Source: Gammaproteobacteria bacterium (GTDB taxonomy: Bacteria; Pseudomonadota; Gammaproteobacteria; Xanthomonadales; Wenzhouxiangellaceae). Taken from it: DNA of 64,000 nt. Where the stretch lies: positions 62,001 through 126,000 of the forward strand of contig JAJFKY010000011.1 of assembly GCA_021772975.1 (NCBI GenBank), in the 5' to 3' direction. Shown here one piece after another: positions 1-11,704 of the stretch; the stretch's first letter is position 1; every line of letters begins with the position of its first letter. Below the pieces are notes generated by a model. The model did not search any database. It worked only from the letters and a program-made list of their open reading frames with translations, and was not told the DNA's origin. A program made the position numbers and the translations under genes.

Positions 1-2
1 AT

Positions 3-1190
3 CAACCTGCTTATCAGTTGGTCGATGAGTCACTGGATCAAATCAGGAATGATTTTAATGCCATGCAGGATAAAATCAGGCTGGTATTTATCAGCGGGCC
101 TTCATGTGGGATTTGCTTACGTGGTATGGATGATTTGAATAAATCCATTGTCTCCACGTTACAAAATGATGCGCGTGCGCACACCATGGTCCTATATGTG
201 CCTGCACTGGGCGCAAAAGAAAGACATGTAGCAGCGGCTGTACCATTAATGCAGGGGCCCAGAGTGAGCCACTATTGGGACGAGCAGGGCGGCAGTGGTC
301 TTGCGTTTCAGGAAACCCTGGACATTCCCATGTATGCCTGGGATATCTGGATGATATATGAGCCTGGCGCAGTCTGGGAAGATGGATCACCGCCTCCTCA
401 ACCGGCTTTCTGGCAACATCAATTGCCTGGTTTGCCAACCGGTCAGCGGCTTGACGCACAGCATTTTGCCGAGATGGTTCATGTAAGCCTCAAGCAAGTG
501 CCCCAATCGACAGAATCAACAGCAGCATCAACGGGGCAGCCAGAGATGACGGAAATTATAGCGGTTGCACAGCCGAGCAGCGTCATCATCAAACAGCATC
601 ATCGCAGCCGCGGTGGTTATCAAAAGCTCAAGACCATTAAGGCAATTAATTACTTCGGCGAAACAAAAATTGATGATCAGAGCTATGCGGTAACTGTTGA
701 AACCGCGCGGCCCAATGATTACATACGCGTTGCTAATGATGGCACAAACCAGTCTTCGCTGGCATGGGACGGACAAAGCGCGGTAAGCGACGGTTCCACA
801 GGCGCACTACCCAGTGACATAAGGGTTGAGTTATTGGCATCCTACGATTTTGATGGCTGGATGACCGACTGGAAATCAAAAGGCTATCAGACCAGACGTA
901 TGGGCATGGTGAAATACCAGGACCGGTTACCCTGGTTGATCAAAACCGAACTGAATAATGGACGTATGTGGCATGTCTATGTCGATAGTCATACCGGCGA
1001 TGCTTTCAGGCAGGCACTGATCGGCCCGGATGGTATGGAGTTGATCGCACTGGAGTTTGGAGATTATCGTGATGTTGACGGTTTTCGCCTGCCACACCAG
1101 GTCAAATACTTTCGTGGTGAAAACCTGATTGCCGTTGATCAGTATGCACGGATTGATGTGATCGTCGAAACCGGAGGGCAGGGCACATGA
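3..1190 (+). CDS. thioredoxin-like/outer-membrane-lipoprotein-sorting-like protein, 5'-partial
   Basis: The frame is open to the window edge, so the true start lies upstream; the first in-window start candidate is a TTG at 18. The N-terminal part carries a thioredoxin-like active site, CGIC inside SGPSCGIC, after the beta-strand RLVFI. The middle (about residues 165-180) is a Ser/Thr-rich linker. The C-terminal half, with repeated beta-strand-like segments such as 'GRMWHVYVDSHTGDAFRQ', resembles the fold of proteins that handle lipoproteins or outer-membrane material; that second assignment is weak. The stop overlaps the next gene (ATGA at 1187), so the two are translationally coupled and probably act together at the cell envelope. 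Exact function unknown. Confidence 0.7.
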   Translation, partial: QPAYQLVDESLDQIRNDFNAMQDKIRLVFISGPSCGICLRGMDDLNKSIVSTLQNDARAHTMVLYVPALGAKERHVAAAVPLMQGPRVSHYWDEQGGSGLAFQETLDIPMYAWDIWMIYEPGAVWEDGSPPPQPAFWQHQLPGLPTGQRLDAQHFAEMVHVSLKQVPQSTESTAASTGQPEMTEIIAVAQPSSVIIKQHHRSRGGYQKLKTIKAINYFGETKIDDQSYAVTVETARPNDYIRVANDGTNQSSLAWDGQSAVSDGSTGALPSDIRVELLASYDFDGWMTDWKSKGYQTRRMGMVKYQDRLPWLIKTELNNGRMWHVYVDSHTGDAFRQALIGPDGMELIALEFGDYRDVDGFRLPHQVKYFRGENLIAVDQYARIDVIVETGGQGT

Positions 1191-1738
1191 GGCAATCTGA
1201 ACCGCTGGAGTTTGTTGATATCGGTACGTTGCACAGGCCAGGTCCAATCGGGCGACTGGTTCGTTTATTATTGGGCATTGCCTGCCTGTTTGCGCTATAT
1301 CAGCTAATTATTTATCGCACGACTATTGTCTCAACGCCGATCAGCGTGCTGCCCAATATCGCACTCATGCTGCTGCCAGCGATAGGCATCATCAATTATG
1401 TCGTCAATATAGGTTTTGGCAAAAGCTGGGGCCGCTGGCCAGGCTATTTATCAGTTGCCGCATTTGCGCTGCTGGCCCTGTTGGCATGGTGGTTGCACGG
1501 CACGCCTGATCATCAATTACTGGGCTGGCCTTTGTGGCTGTGGATGGCTTATTTCTATGCGCACCTGGGTGCTTCGTTTGTATTATCGGCCGTGATTGCG
1601 ACGCCGGGGTGTGAAATGCGTTCGATTCCCGAGTTGGTGGGGCGGTTATCAGAACGGCCAGCGCTCGAGCATCATTGTCCAGTCGGATTTATCAGTCGCA
1701 TTGATCAATGGGAGCGTGACCGCCAGCGTAATCAGTAA
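1187..1738 (+). CDS. uncharacterised integral membrane protein
   Basis: A 183-aa protein with about four hydrophobic helices (near residues 24-42, 52-72, 84-102 and 114-138). The cytoplasmic or periplasmic tail has a conserved-looking CEMRSIPELVGR segment, then a second Cys in EHHCPVGFI. The ATG overlaps the stop of the thioredoxin-like gene (ATGA), which points to coupled translation. Two tail cysteines next to a CxxC partner would suit a thiol-exchange pair, but that is inference. I do not recognise the family. Confidence 0.7.
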   Translation: MRQSEPLEFVDIGTLHRPGPIGRLVRLLLGIACLFALYQLIIYRTTIVSTPISVLPNIALMLLPAIGIINYVVNIGFGKSWGRWPGYLSVAAFALLALLAWWLHGTPDHQLLGWPLWLWMAYFYAHLGASFVLSAVIATPGCEMRSIPELVGRLSERPALEHHCPVGFISRIDQWERDRQRNQ

Positions 1739-2119
1739 TTATCCGAGAGTTCATTCCACACTGGCCGACAAAATAAAGCTCACCGTCATACAGTCCGTAT
1801 TGACGCCAGAGCGAGTGAATACTTCCAAAGTCACCGCTCAATAATTTAAGTCACTCGATCACAACAACTGGTGCAGCGCTGCCTTTTCCCAACGACGAAA
1901 AGTCGGCACTGAAGCACCACAACGCTGTGCAGCTTCTGAGTTCCTCCCACTTGGATGCCATCGCACGGAACAGAAACGATGCCACGCATGGTAGAGGTTA
2001 CCGGCTGATTTGCCGTTAAATCAAATACTTCGTGCCATAGCGCCTGATAATTTATTGCGCATAATGTATATTATGTTAAATAAAGTAATAAGCTTCAAGC
2101 TATGCAGGCTGCTTTAACC
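1739..2119. other. intergenic region, no convincing gene
   Basis: Between a plus-strand and a minus-strand gene end. Several frames are open over about 1856-2010 on the minus strand, one reading EAAQRCGASVPTFRRWE, which is faintly like a helix-turn-helix, but none has both a good start and a ribosome site. It may be a decayed gene. Nothing else is visible. Confidence 0.4.
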
Positions 2120-2680
2120 TCAGGTGCTGTGGTTAGAGCTTGAGCTGCTTCTGATATTTCTCTGGCGCTCCGGCCGCCAATTTTGGTACTTCACATATGC
2201 GCCTTCTGCATCCAGGTATTCCGGGTACTGATCGAGGCGTTCAGCCAACCATTGAAACCATTCGTAGAGTGACGCGCGCCCAGCTTTATCACGCATCCCG
2301 GTTACGTAGGAACTCAGCACCGACCAGCAGGCCTGGATGGTGCCGCCCATCAATTGCTGAACCAGGCGAAACGGCACTGACCGACGGTAGACCATCAAGC
2401 CGATGGATTCCAGGGTTGTGGAGATCAGCATTACCGCTTTAAGCAGTTCTGAGGAAACCTCAGCATCACAGCAGTCACGGGTATCGCCTTCGTACTCCAT
2501 AACCAGTTGAATGGCATGAGTAAATTCCGGAGACTGGAACGCGCGCATAATTTCCATTGCGGCCGATTCCTGACGTTGGGTACGGTAATTTCTTATCTCT
2601 ATGACACCAAGCACCATACCGCCGATAACCAGCATGGCACCAAATATCTCAGCAAGATTAGCCAGTGACTCAAGATCCAT
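2120..2680 (-). CDS. DUF4760-like membrane-anchored protein
   Basis: A 186-aa protein beginning MDLESLANLAEIFGAMLVIGGMVLGVIEIRNYR: one N-terminal transmembrane helix (about residues 10-30) followed by a mostly helical soluble domain. A single N-terminal helix, an 'RNYRTQRQ' basic stop-transfer and a helical body with conserved Trp/Tyr (WFQWLAERL) are the layout of DUF4760-type proteins, whose function is unknown. The C-terminus is a low-complexity Ser run. It stands alone, convergent with the upstream gene, and has no clear Shine-Dalgarno. Confidence 0.65.
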   Translation of the reverse strand: MDLESLANLAEIFGAMLVIGGMVLGVIEIRNYRTQRQESAAMEIMRAFQSPEFTHAIQLVMEYEGDTRDCCDAEVSSELLKAVMLISTTLESIGLMVYRRSVPFRLVQQLMGGTIQACWSVLSSYVTGMRDKAGRASLYEWFQWLAERLDQYPEYLDAEGAYVKYQNWRPERQRNIRSSSSSNHST

Positions 2681-2943
2681 AACAAACCGCTTTAACCGTT
2701 CTTAGTAACTATTACATAATAACCCACTGAATAATCCCCCATTAGCAACAGCCGGCAGAGTGAGCCGCCCTTCCCGGTCGGGCTCTGCTCGGAAAAGTAA
2801 GCAGTTGCAACCAGTTATAACCATCTATCAAGTTAACTCGTTTAATTGGAGATATTAAATTAATAAATATCAATGACTTAAGTATTATAAGTAATGTGAA
2901 TTATAATTAATGCATCAAACACTACGACATAGGTATAAATACC

Positions 2944-2972
2944 TTCAATAACCAGGCAGTAACCCTTATACT
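2944..2972 (+). promoter_or_regulatory. candidate sigma70 promoter for the His-rich/czc operon
   Basis: TTCAAT at 2944-2949 and TATACT at 2967-2972 are separated by 17 nt. The ATG follows at 2980, so a transcript from here would be nearly leaderless. The flanking 2820-2940 stretch is strongly AT-rich. A more distal promoter is equally possible. Confidence 0.35.
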
Positions 2973-2979
2973 CAATGGT

Positions 2980-3345
2980 ATGCAAACCAAGCGTTGGATC
3001 ATCACTGGGCTCTCCTTATGCCTGCTATCGCTGCAATTGAGTGGTTTGCACCTGCACGTAAGTATGGATGACTCTGCGGACGATTCACACCGTCCGCACC
3101 TGCATCAATCGAATCCGGATAATGAAACTGAACACGATAAGGATATTGATGTTGAGTTGACGGGCGCCGGGATTATCTGGAAAAAATACTCTTTCATACT
3201 GGCGCTGCTTACTTTTGCATTACTGGTGATACGCCCGGTTACGGTAAATAACTGGATTTCACACTCGCAATGCTTATCCAGTCTTAGTCGCGAGCACTGG
3301 CGCCCGCCGTTGCGAGCCCCTCCCCTGTTTTCAATCAGTCTATAA
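2980..3345 (+). CDS. small His-rich membrane protein preceding metal efflux operon
   Basis: A 121-aa protein with an N-terminal signal/anchor (about residues 6-26), an acidic, His-rich stretch (HLHVSMDDSADDSHRPHLH, then TEHDKD) and one transmembrane helix (about 70-88). Such His/Asp-rich small proteins often lie just before CzcCBA/CusCBA operons and are thought to bind metal in the periplasm; no enzymatic motif is seen. It is followed after about 100 nt by the outer-membrane channel gene in the same direction. The role in metal binding is inferred from composition and position. Confidence 0.65.
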   Translation: MQTKRWIITGLSLCLLSLQLSGLHLHVSMDDSADDSHRPHLHQSNPDNETEHDKDIDVELTGAGIIWKKYSFILALLTFALLVIRPVTVNNWISHSQCLSSLSREHWRPPLRAPPLFSISL

Positions 3346-3451
3346 GACCAAGTTTAATCAGGTACTGAGCTACCTGAGCTGCGGCTGACCGGCCGCTAAT
3401 GGCTAATGCCTAAGAATCATGCCATGGATGAGCGTGTTTAGGAGACTTGAT

Positions 3452-4801
3452 ATGTATACACATGTTGCGCGTACCATTGCGGTGTGCCTCGCTTTATTAT
3501 TCTCTGTGGCGTCCGCACAGGCACAAACCAGTGCTATGCCTAATTTAAGTAATGCCGGATTACATTTAGAGCATCAACCACCGGATACAGGTGTTGTTTT
3601 AAGTTTAAATGAAGCCTTGCTGAAAACGCTGGAAAGCAACCCTGAGCTATTGGCTTTCAATTATCAGATCAGCGCCCAGCAAGGCCGTGCATTGCAGGCC
3701 AGCCTGGCACCTAACCCTGAGTTGAATGTGGAGTTTGAAAACTTCCTTGGCAGCGGCCAGCTCGGTGGCATCAAAAACCTGGAAACCACTATCAGCATTG
3801 GCTGGGTACTGGAACGTGGTGTGCGTAAGCGCAGAATCGGTGTGGCATCCGCAGGGGCTTCGTTGCTAACGGCGGAAGGCGAAATATTGCGTTTGAATGC
3901 CGTCGCGGAAACCGCCCGGCGGTTTCTGGATTGCCTGACCAATCAGGCGCATATGCTCAGCAGCGCTCAAGCAGTTGAGCTGGCACAACAAACTATTGAG
4001 GCTGTCGCTAAGCGGATTCAAGCCGCTAGAGCACCTGATGCTGAGCTGGCCCGGGCCCGGGCTGAACTAGCCAGGATCCTGCTTGAGCTGGAAGATGCTG
4101 AGCATGAGCTGATTTCCTCTTATCATCGTCTGGCTGCCCAATGGGGTGTTTCAGAGCCGCAATTTGACCGCGCTCAAGGCCGGTTGCTCAGCCTGCCGTC
4201 TACCGATTCTTATGCAGTGCTGAAGACTAGAATCCAGCGCAATCCGGATATTGCCAGATTTTTATCCAGACAGCGCCTGGCGGAAGCTGAACTGCGTTTG
4301 GCCCAGGCACGGCGCAAGCCGAATTGGAAGGTCAATGTAGGAGTGCGCCGATTTGAAGCCTTTAATGATCAGGCACTGATAGCGGGTGTGAGTATTCCAT
4401 TGGCCACTACTAACCGCAACCAGGGCCGGATAATGGAGGTGCAGGCAAACATTGAGCGGAACCATGCCGACGCCCAGGCCGCCCAGGTTCAGGTCGAAAT
4501 GTCGTTGTTCGTACTGCACCAGGCACTGCAACACAGCCGGCACCGCGCCATCAGGTTACGTGATGATGTTATCCCACATCTGGAACAGGCATTAAGTGAT
4601 ACCCGTCAGGCGTATCAACTGGGCCGTTACAGTTATTTTGAATGGAGAGTGGTACAAGCTGATCTGCTGCAAGCCCGGCGGGAACTGGTTGAGGCCAGCA
4701 GCAATGCACATGCGAGCTTGATTGAAATTGAACGGCTAACCGGAATGCCGGTTGCCCAGACGCTTATAACCCAGGCTGTCCAGCCCGAAGAGGAATCATG
4801 A
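3452..4801 (+). CDS. czcC: TolC-family outer-membrane efflux channel (CzcC type)
   Basis: Outer-membrane factor of a tripartite RND efflux pump that exports metal ions from the periplasm. An in-frame ATG at 3419 exists, but AGGAG at 3440-3444 sits 7 nt before the ATG at 3452 and gives a clean signal peptide (MYTHVARTIAVCLALLFSVA, cleaved near AQAQ), so I use the later start. The body consists of the two long alpha-helical hairpin repeats of the TolC family, with the usual 'SIPLATTNRNQGRI' strand-turn segment in the second half. The stop overlaps the adaptor gene start (ATGA at 4798). Metal specificity must be read from the pump gene. Confidence 0.9.
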   Translation: MYTHVARTIAVCLALLFSVASAQAQTSAMPNLSNAGLHLEHQPPDTGVVLSLNEALLKTLESNPELLAFNYQISAQQGRALQASLAPNPELNVEFENFLGSGQLGGIKNLETTISIGWVLERGVRKRRIGVASAGASLLTAEGEILRLNAVAETARRFLDCLTNQAHMLSSAQAVELAQQTIEAVAKRIQAARAPDAELARARAELARILLELEDAEHELISSYHRLAAQWGVSEPQFDRAQGRLLSLPSTDSYAVLKTRIQRNPDIARFLSRQRLAEAELRLAQARRKPNWKVNVGVRRFEAFNDQALIAGVSIPLATTNRNQGRIMEVQANIERNHADAQAAQVQVEMSLFVLHQALQHSRHRAIRLRDDVIPHLEQALSDTRQAYQLGRYSYFEWRVVQADLLQARRELVEASSNAHASLIEIERLTGMPVAQTLITQAVQPEEES

Positions 4802-6063
4802 AACTGCTAACCAAACATTTGCCAATGACCGTATTCAGCTTTTTGGCGGCAGTATGCCTGAGTGCCTGCACAGGTTCCAGCCAGGAACCCGGTATGCCAC
4901 AGCAGCATACGCATGACGGGCCTGCTGAGCAGCAGGAACCGGCCAAAGGGCCCAATGGTGGCCGGTTGTTGAGTGACGGTGACTTTGCCCTGGAACTGGC
5001 CATTTTCGAAGCCGGGGTGCCACCTGAGTTTCGGGCTTGGGCAACCGAGCACGGACAACTGATAGCGCCTGAACGGGTTGACCTGGAAGTCCGGCTGACC
5101 CGCCTGGGCAACCGTATCGACCGGATAGGTTTTGCGCCGGAGATGGATTATTTACGCGGTGATACCGTGGTATATGAACCGCATTCTTTTGTGGTCGGTA
5201 TCGAGGCGGCTTTTAACGGTCAGAGGTATTTTTGGGGATACGATAATTTCGAAGGGCGCACTACCATCAGTAGTCATGCTGCCGAAGCATTTGGCATTCA
5301 AACCGGTATTGCCGGACCTGCGTTAATGGACGAAACCGTTGCAGTGTATGGCCGTATTGAAGTCAATCATGAAGCCATGCGGGAAGTCAGCGCACGGTTT
5401 CCAGGCAGTGTTCAGGCAGTGCGCTTTTCAATCGGTGATACGGTCCGGCAAGGGCAGACTTTGGCCACCATTGAGAGCAATGAAAGTCTTAACAGCTATA
5501 CCATCAAAGCTCCCATCAGCGGCGTCATCACTGAGCGTAACGCCAATCCTGGTGAACAAACCGCAGGCAGGAATTTATTCACCATCATTGATCGATCAAC
5601 GGTCTGGGCCAGTTTGTCACTGTTCCCGCGTGACCGGTCAAAAATTGCTGTAGGCACACCGGTCAGTATTGCACCTGCTATCGGTGGCCAGGCTGCCACT
5701 GGTGTTATCTCCCGGATAGATATTCTTGCTGATAGCGATCAGACCGTTAAGGCGATAGTGGTATTGAACAATGATCAGGGCCGGTTTTTACCCGGCACGT
5801 ACGTGACCGCGCAAGTCAAAGTGGCTGAATACCAGGCGCCGCTGGCGGTACAGCGCAGTGGCTTGCAGTCTTTTCGCGACTTCACCGTGGTTTACGCAAA
5901 AATCGGCGAACAGTATGAAGTCCGCATGCTTGAGCTGGGCAGGCAAAATCAGCAATGGGCGGAAGTGCTTGCAGGGCTGGAATCAGGGACTGAATATGTG
6001 ACCGAGAACAGTTACATCATTAAGGCCGATATCGAAAAAAGCGGTGCTTCTCATGATCACTGA
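4798..6063 (+). CDS. czcB: RND efflux periplasmic adaptor, CzcB type, lipoprotein
   Basis: Membrane-fusion protein joining the inner-membrane pump to the outer-membrane channel. It has a lipoprotein signal (lipobox LSAC, Cys24), a short His-containing linker (HTHDG) and the 'GPNGGRLL' N-terminal domain typical of CzcB proteins. Barrel-sandwich halves follow at about 180-260 (IKAPISGVITERN, NPGEQ), then beta-barrel and membrane-proximal domains. The C-terminus is SHDH. It overlaps czcC by 4 nt and lies 9 nt before czcA, so the three form one operon. The N-terminal extra domain separates it from the shorter CusB class. Confidence 0.92.
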   Translation: MKLLTKHLPMTVFSFLAAVCLSACTGSSQEPGMPQQHTHDGPAEQQEPAKGPNGGRLLSDGDFALELAIFEAGVPPEFRAWATEHGQLIAPERVDLEVRLTRLGNRIDRIGFAPEMDYLRGDTVVYEPHSFVVGIEAAFNGQRYFWGYDNFEGRTTISSHAAEAFGIQTGIAGPALMDETVAVYGRIEVNHEAMREVSARFPGSVQAVRFSIGDTVRQGQTLATIESNESLNSYTIKAPISGVITERNANPGEQTAGRNLFTIIDRSTVWASLSLFPRDRSKIAVGTPVSIAPAIGGQAATGVISRIDILADSDQTVKAIVVLNNDQGRFLPGTYVTAQVKVAEYQAPLAVQRSGLQSFRDFTVVYAKIGEQYEVRMLELGRQNQQWAEVLAGLESGTEYVTENSYIIKADIEKSGASHDH

Positions 6064-9230
<3,167 letters not shown>

Positions 9231-10033
9231 AACCAATCAGCGATTCGTAACTGTCGGTAAAGCAGGGTTGATGGAAATGGGTAATACAAGCAACTTCTGT
9301 AATGCTGTTTATGGGTCAACCGCGGACACCATCAAAATCCGGCTGCTGATTATTCAGCCGTTTTCGACCCAGGTAACCACTCAGGCAGCTCAGTTATCAT
9401 CATCAATGCCACTTTCATCTTCAATAACAATACCGGCGAGGCAGGCGGAAAGGATTTTCTTCTCGCACCTCGAACACAGCGATAACTCTCCTGTTGGCTG
9501 TTTAAAGTAGCTGGATGATATTTGTTAAAAGAGTCGTAAGAGTTGATAGTTAAACCTATTCTGAACGAGTGTTAACCATTATCATCCCAATCACCATTTA
9601 AGGATTGAATTCTGCCGGTTATAAGGTTGTCTAAGCTGCCTGAAAGGTAAACGCTCAGCCCTTGCTGTCAGGATATTTTTCAATGTGTGGCGATTAGACC
9701 CCTGTTCTGACAGCAGTAGCTAATGCCGCTGGCGCCGGCACAAAATATCAGGTGGTTTATAGATATAATAATGCCGGAATGAGGCTACAGCTTTAACGCT
9801 ATATTGACATGTTGATATAGCGATAACATTAACATAGGTTATAAGGCTAAAGTCGTACTCATCAACGCATCGCAGAATCGGCCTGAGCAGTGTATGCTAG
9901 ACATAAGTTTTAACAATTCAAAACTAATAATGATCGACAGGCAAAAGGCTCTGTCGGCGACCACCACAATGATGTAAGACATTATGTCTGCAGGCTAGAT
10001 AGCGGTGGGGTTACAGGGTAGAGGATATGGATC
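9231..10033. other. intergenic region with inverted repeats
   Basis: About 800 nt without a convincing gene. An inverted repeat with 9-nt arms lies at 9663-9671/9707-9715 (TGCTGTCAG/CTGACAGCA). A second, CGCTATAT/ATATAGCG, lies at 9797-9804/9815-9822, about 210 nt before the next gene. A minus-strand frame around 9395-9510 reads LCSRCEKKIL but has no start codon and looks like a fragment. Confidence 0.4.
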
Positions 10034-11005
10034 ATGGCTCTAATCAAGAATGAGAAGAGGCAGGGGCAAGCTGACATTTCACAAGGACGGGCAACTGGCG
10101 AAGCGTATTTCTTCGGCGACTATCGATTGTGCCCGGATACCCGTGAATTGAGCCGCAACGGTCAACCCATTGATGTCCAGGATAAGGTTTTCAGTCTGCT
10201 GGCTTATCTGGTGGAAAATCATGACCGGGCGGTGCCCAGGGAAGAGCTTGTGGAGTCGATCTGGGCGGGTAAACCACTCTCTGAGACCGTTTTATCGCGC
10301 TGTGTCATGAAGGCCAGACGCGCAATAGGCGATGATTGCGACTCCCCTCAGTTTATCCGCACGATTCGGGCATTCGGTTATCGTTTTGTCGGTGAAGTGA
10401 TGATCAAGGCATTGGAGGAGTGCGCATCAGGTAAGCTCGCTTTTAGCCAATCAGATGGTATGGCTTCCGGACCGCTGGAATCGGCACTGTTAGCAAAGAC
10501 TTCGGGCTCCACACGGGTAAGGAAGTGGCCGATAGTGCTGATGATTGCAGTATTGTTGACACTGGGTATTGGCACCGGGTTGATGGTCCAACCACCCTCT
10601 GAGAGTCAGACCAAGACTGCTTCGGAGCAGAAAAAACCCAAACCGGTGGATCTTGCGCTGATGCCGGTTGAATCAGGTTCAGGGACCACCCAGGATTTAA
10701 GTGAACCGGTCACCATGCTGCTTGATCGTGGCCTTTCCAAAGTTCCCTGGTTGAATGTAATGTCGCTGTCATCTTCAAGTGAAGTGAATTTAGCTGATTA
10801 TCCCAGCCACTGTATCTTGAGTACCAGTCTGAATCAGACGGCCGGTAATTACGAGATAAGTTATACCCTGGAAATACCAGGCCGACCCACAATGAAAGGT
10901 GAGATTTCCGGCGACAATCCATTTCTGCTTGCTGACGAGATTATCGTTATGATGGGCAAAATGACCCGTAAGATGTCGTTATCGGGAGAACTGGATCACC
11001 TTTAA
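10034..11005 (+). CDS. ToxR/CadC-like transmembrane transcriptional regulator
   Basis: A 323-aa one-component regulator. Residues about 25-120 form an OmpR/PhoB-type winged helix (FFGDYRLCPDTRELSRNG, then DKVFSLLAYLVENH, REELVESIWAG, and the wing FIRTIRAFGYRFVG). A linker is followed by one transmembrane helix (about 165-185, VLMIAVLLTLGIGTGLMV) and a periplasmic domain of about 130 aa with no family I recognise. DNA binding in the cytoplasm, sensing in the periplasm and no phosphoacceptor domain are features of the ToxR/CadC class. A ribosome site (AGAGG) lies just upstream. It stands between the metal pump and the copper-oxidase genes and might control either; a CGCTATAT/ATATAGCG inverted repeat upstream is a candidate own operator. 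Confidence 0.88.
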   Translation: MALIKNEKRQGQADISQGRATGEAYFFGDYRLCPDTRELSRNGQPIDVQDKVFSLLAYLVENHDRAVPREELVESIWAGKPLSETVLSRCVMKARRAIGDDCDSPQFIRTIRAFGYRFVGEVMIKALEECASGKLAFSQSDGMASGPLESALLAKTSGSTRVRKWPIVLMIAVLLTLGIGTGLMVQPPSESQTKTASEQKKPKPVDLALMPVESGSGTTQDLSEPVTMLLDRGLSKVPWLNVMSLSSSSEVNLADYPSHCILSTSLNQTAGNYEISYTLEIPGRPTMKGEISGDNPFLLADEIIVMMGKMTRKMSLSGELDHL

Positions 11006-11047
11006 TGCGGTTACCGCAGAACGTTGCTATTGAACCCGGGCGGATTT

Positions 11048-11656
11048 TTACAGATGATAAAACTGACCGACCCCTTTGAGCATGACATTAAAGGCAAGGC
11101 TGATACGTTCGCTGCCCTTATTGGGCATGTCATAACCATGCCGGATATTGGAGGGGAATAAAAAGCATATTCCGGACTGGGCAGCAAAGGCGACACGGTT
11201 GGCGTTATAAATGGTTTGTTCGCGCACCGCGACGGCCAGATAGGGAGAAGTGTTGAGTTCGGTTTTTTCGAATAACAACGGCGCATTATCACGCTGCGCC
11301 TGCAGATAATACACGCCGCTGATGATACTGTTACCATGCGTATGCAGCGGTTGATAGCTGCCTTCAGCGGCCCGGTTTACCCAGGCATGGATAATGGCAA
11401 AGCTGTCATATTGATAGCCGATGACATGATCAAGATAGTCGCTAACACACTCCTTAATAAAGTCTGATACCTGCTGGAAACGCGGTTCTTCCAGAATGTT
11501 AATCCCGGCATCGGTGGATGCGGTCATGGCTGCGCCCGGTTGCTGATCGAAATCAAGGTCTTCGACATCGATCGATTGATGGGAACGGTTGACATAGCGC
11601 ACCAGAGCGCCGGCCGGAAATAACGGGCGCACTTCACCCTTGCTTGGTTGCTGCAT
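11048..11656 (-). CDS. 2OG-Fe(II) oxygenase family protein
   Basis: A 202-aa protein of the putative 2-oxoglutarate/Fe(II) oxygenase group with the signature QPLHTHGNSIISGVYYL. Iron ligands are likely in His105-Thr-His107 and His173 (RHGYDM), and Arg184 (ERISLAFN) would bind 2-oxoglutarate. The double-stranded beta-helix strands are recognisable (ICFLFPSNIRHG). No signal peptide, so it is cytoplasmic. It is the last gene of the SCO1/cytochrome unit, 48 nt after the cytochrome stop. The substrate is unknown; members have been linked to protein or peptide hydroxylation, but nothing here identifies the target. Confidence 0.8.
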   Translation of the reverse strand: MQQPSKGEVRPLFPAGALVRYVNRSHQSIDVEDLDFDQQPGAAMTASTDAGINILEEPRFQQVSDFIKECVSDYLDHVIGYQYDSFAIIHAWVNRAAEGSYQPLHTHGNSIISGVYYLQAQRDNAPLLFEKTELNTSPYLAVAVREQTIYNANRVAFAAQSGICFLFPSNIRHGYDMPNKGSERISLAFNVMLKGVGQFYHL

Positions 11657-11704
11657 GCTTTTTCCTCGTTGCCAGCGCTATCTTACCAGCCCTGCTCTAT
11701 GTTA

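Noticed and set aside
1856-2010. Helix-turn-helix-like short frame on the minus strand
   Set aside because: All three minus-strand frames are largely open here, none with a sound start; the likeness is too short to trust.
9268-9510. 80-aa plus-strand open frame after czcA
   Set aside because: No ribosome site, no domain features and a low-complexity Ser/Thr composition; it is best seen as chance.
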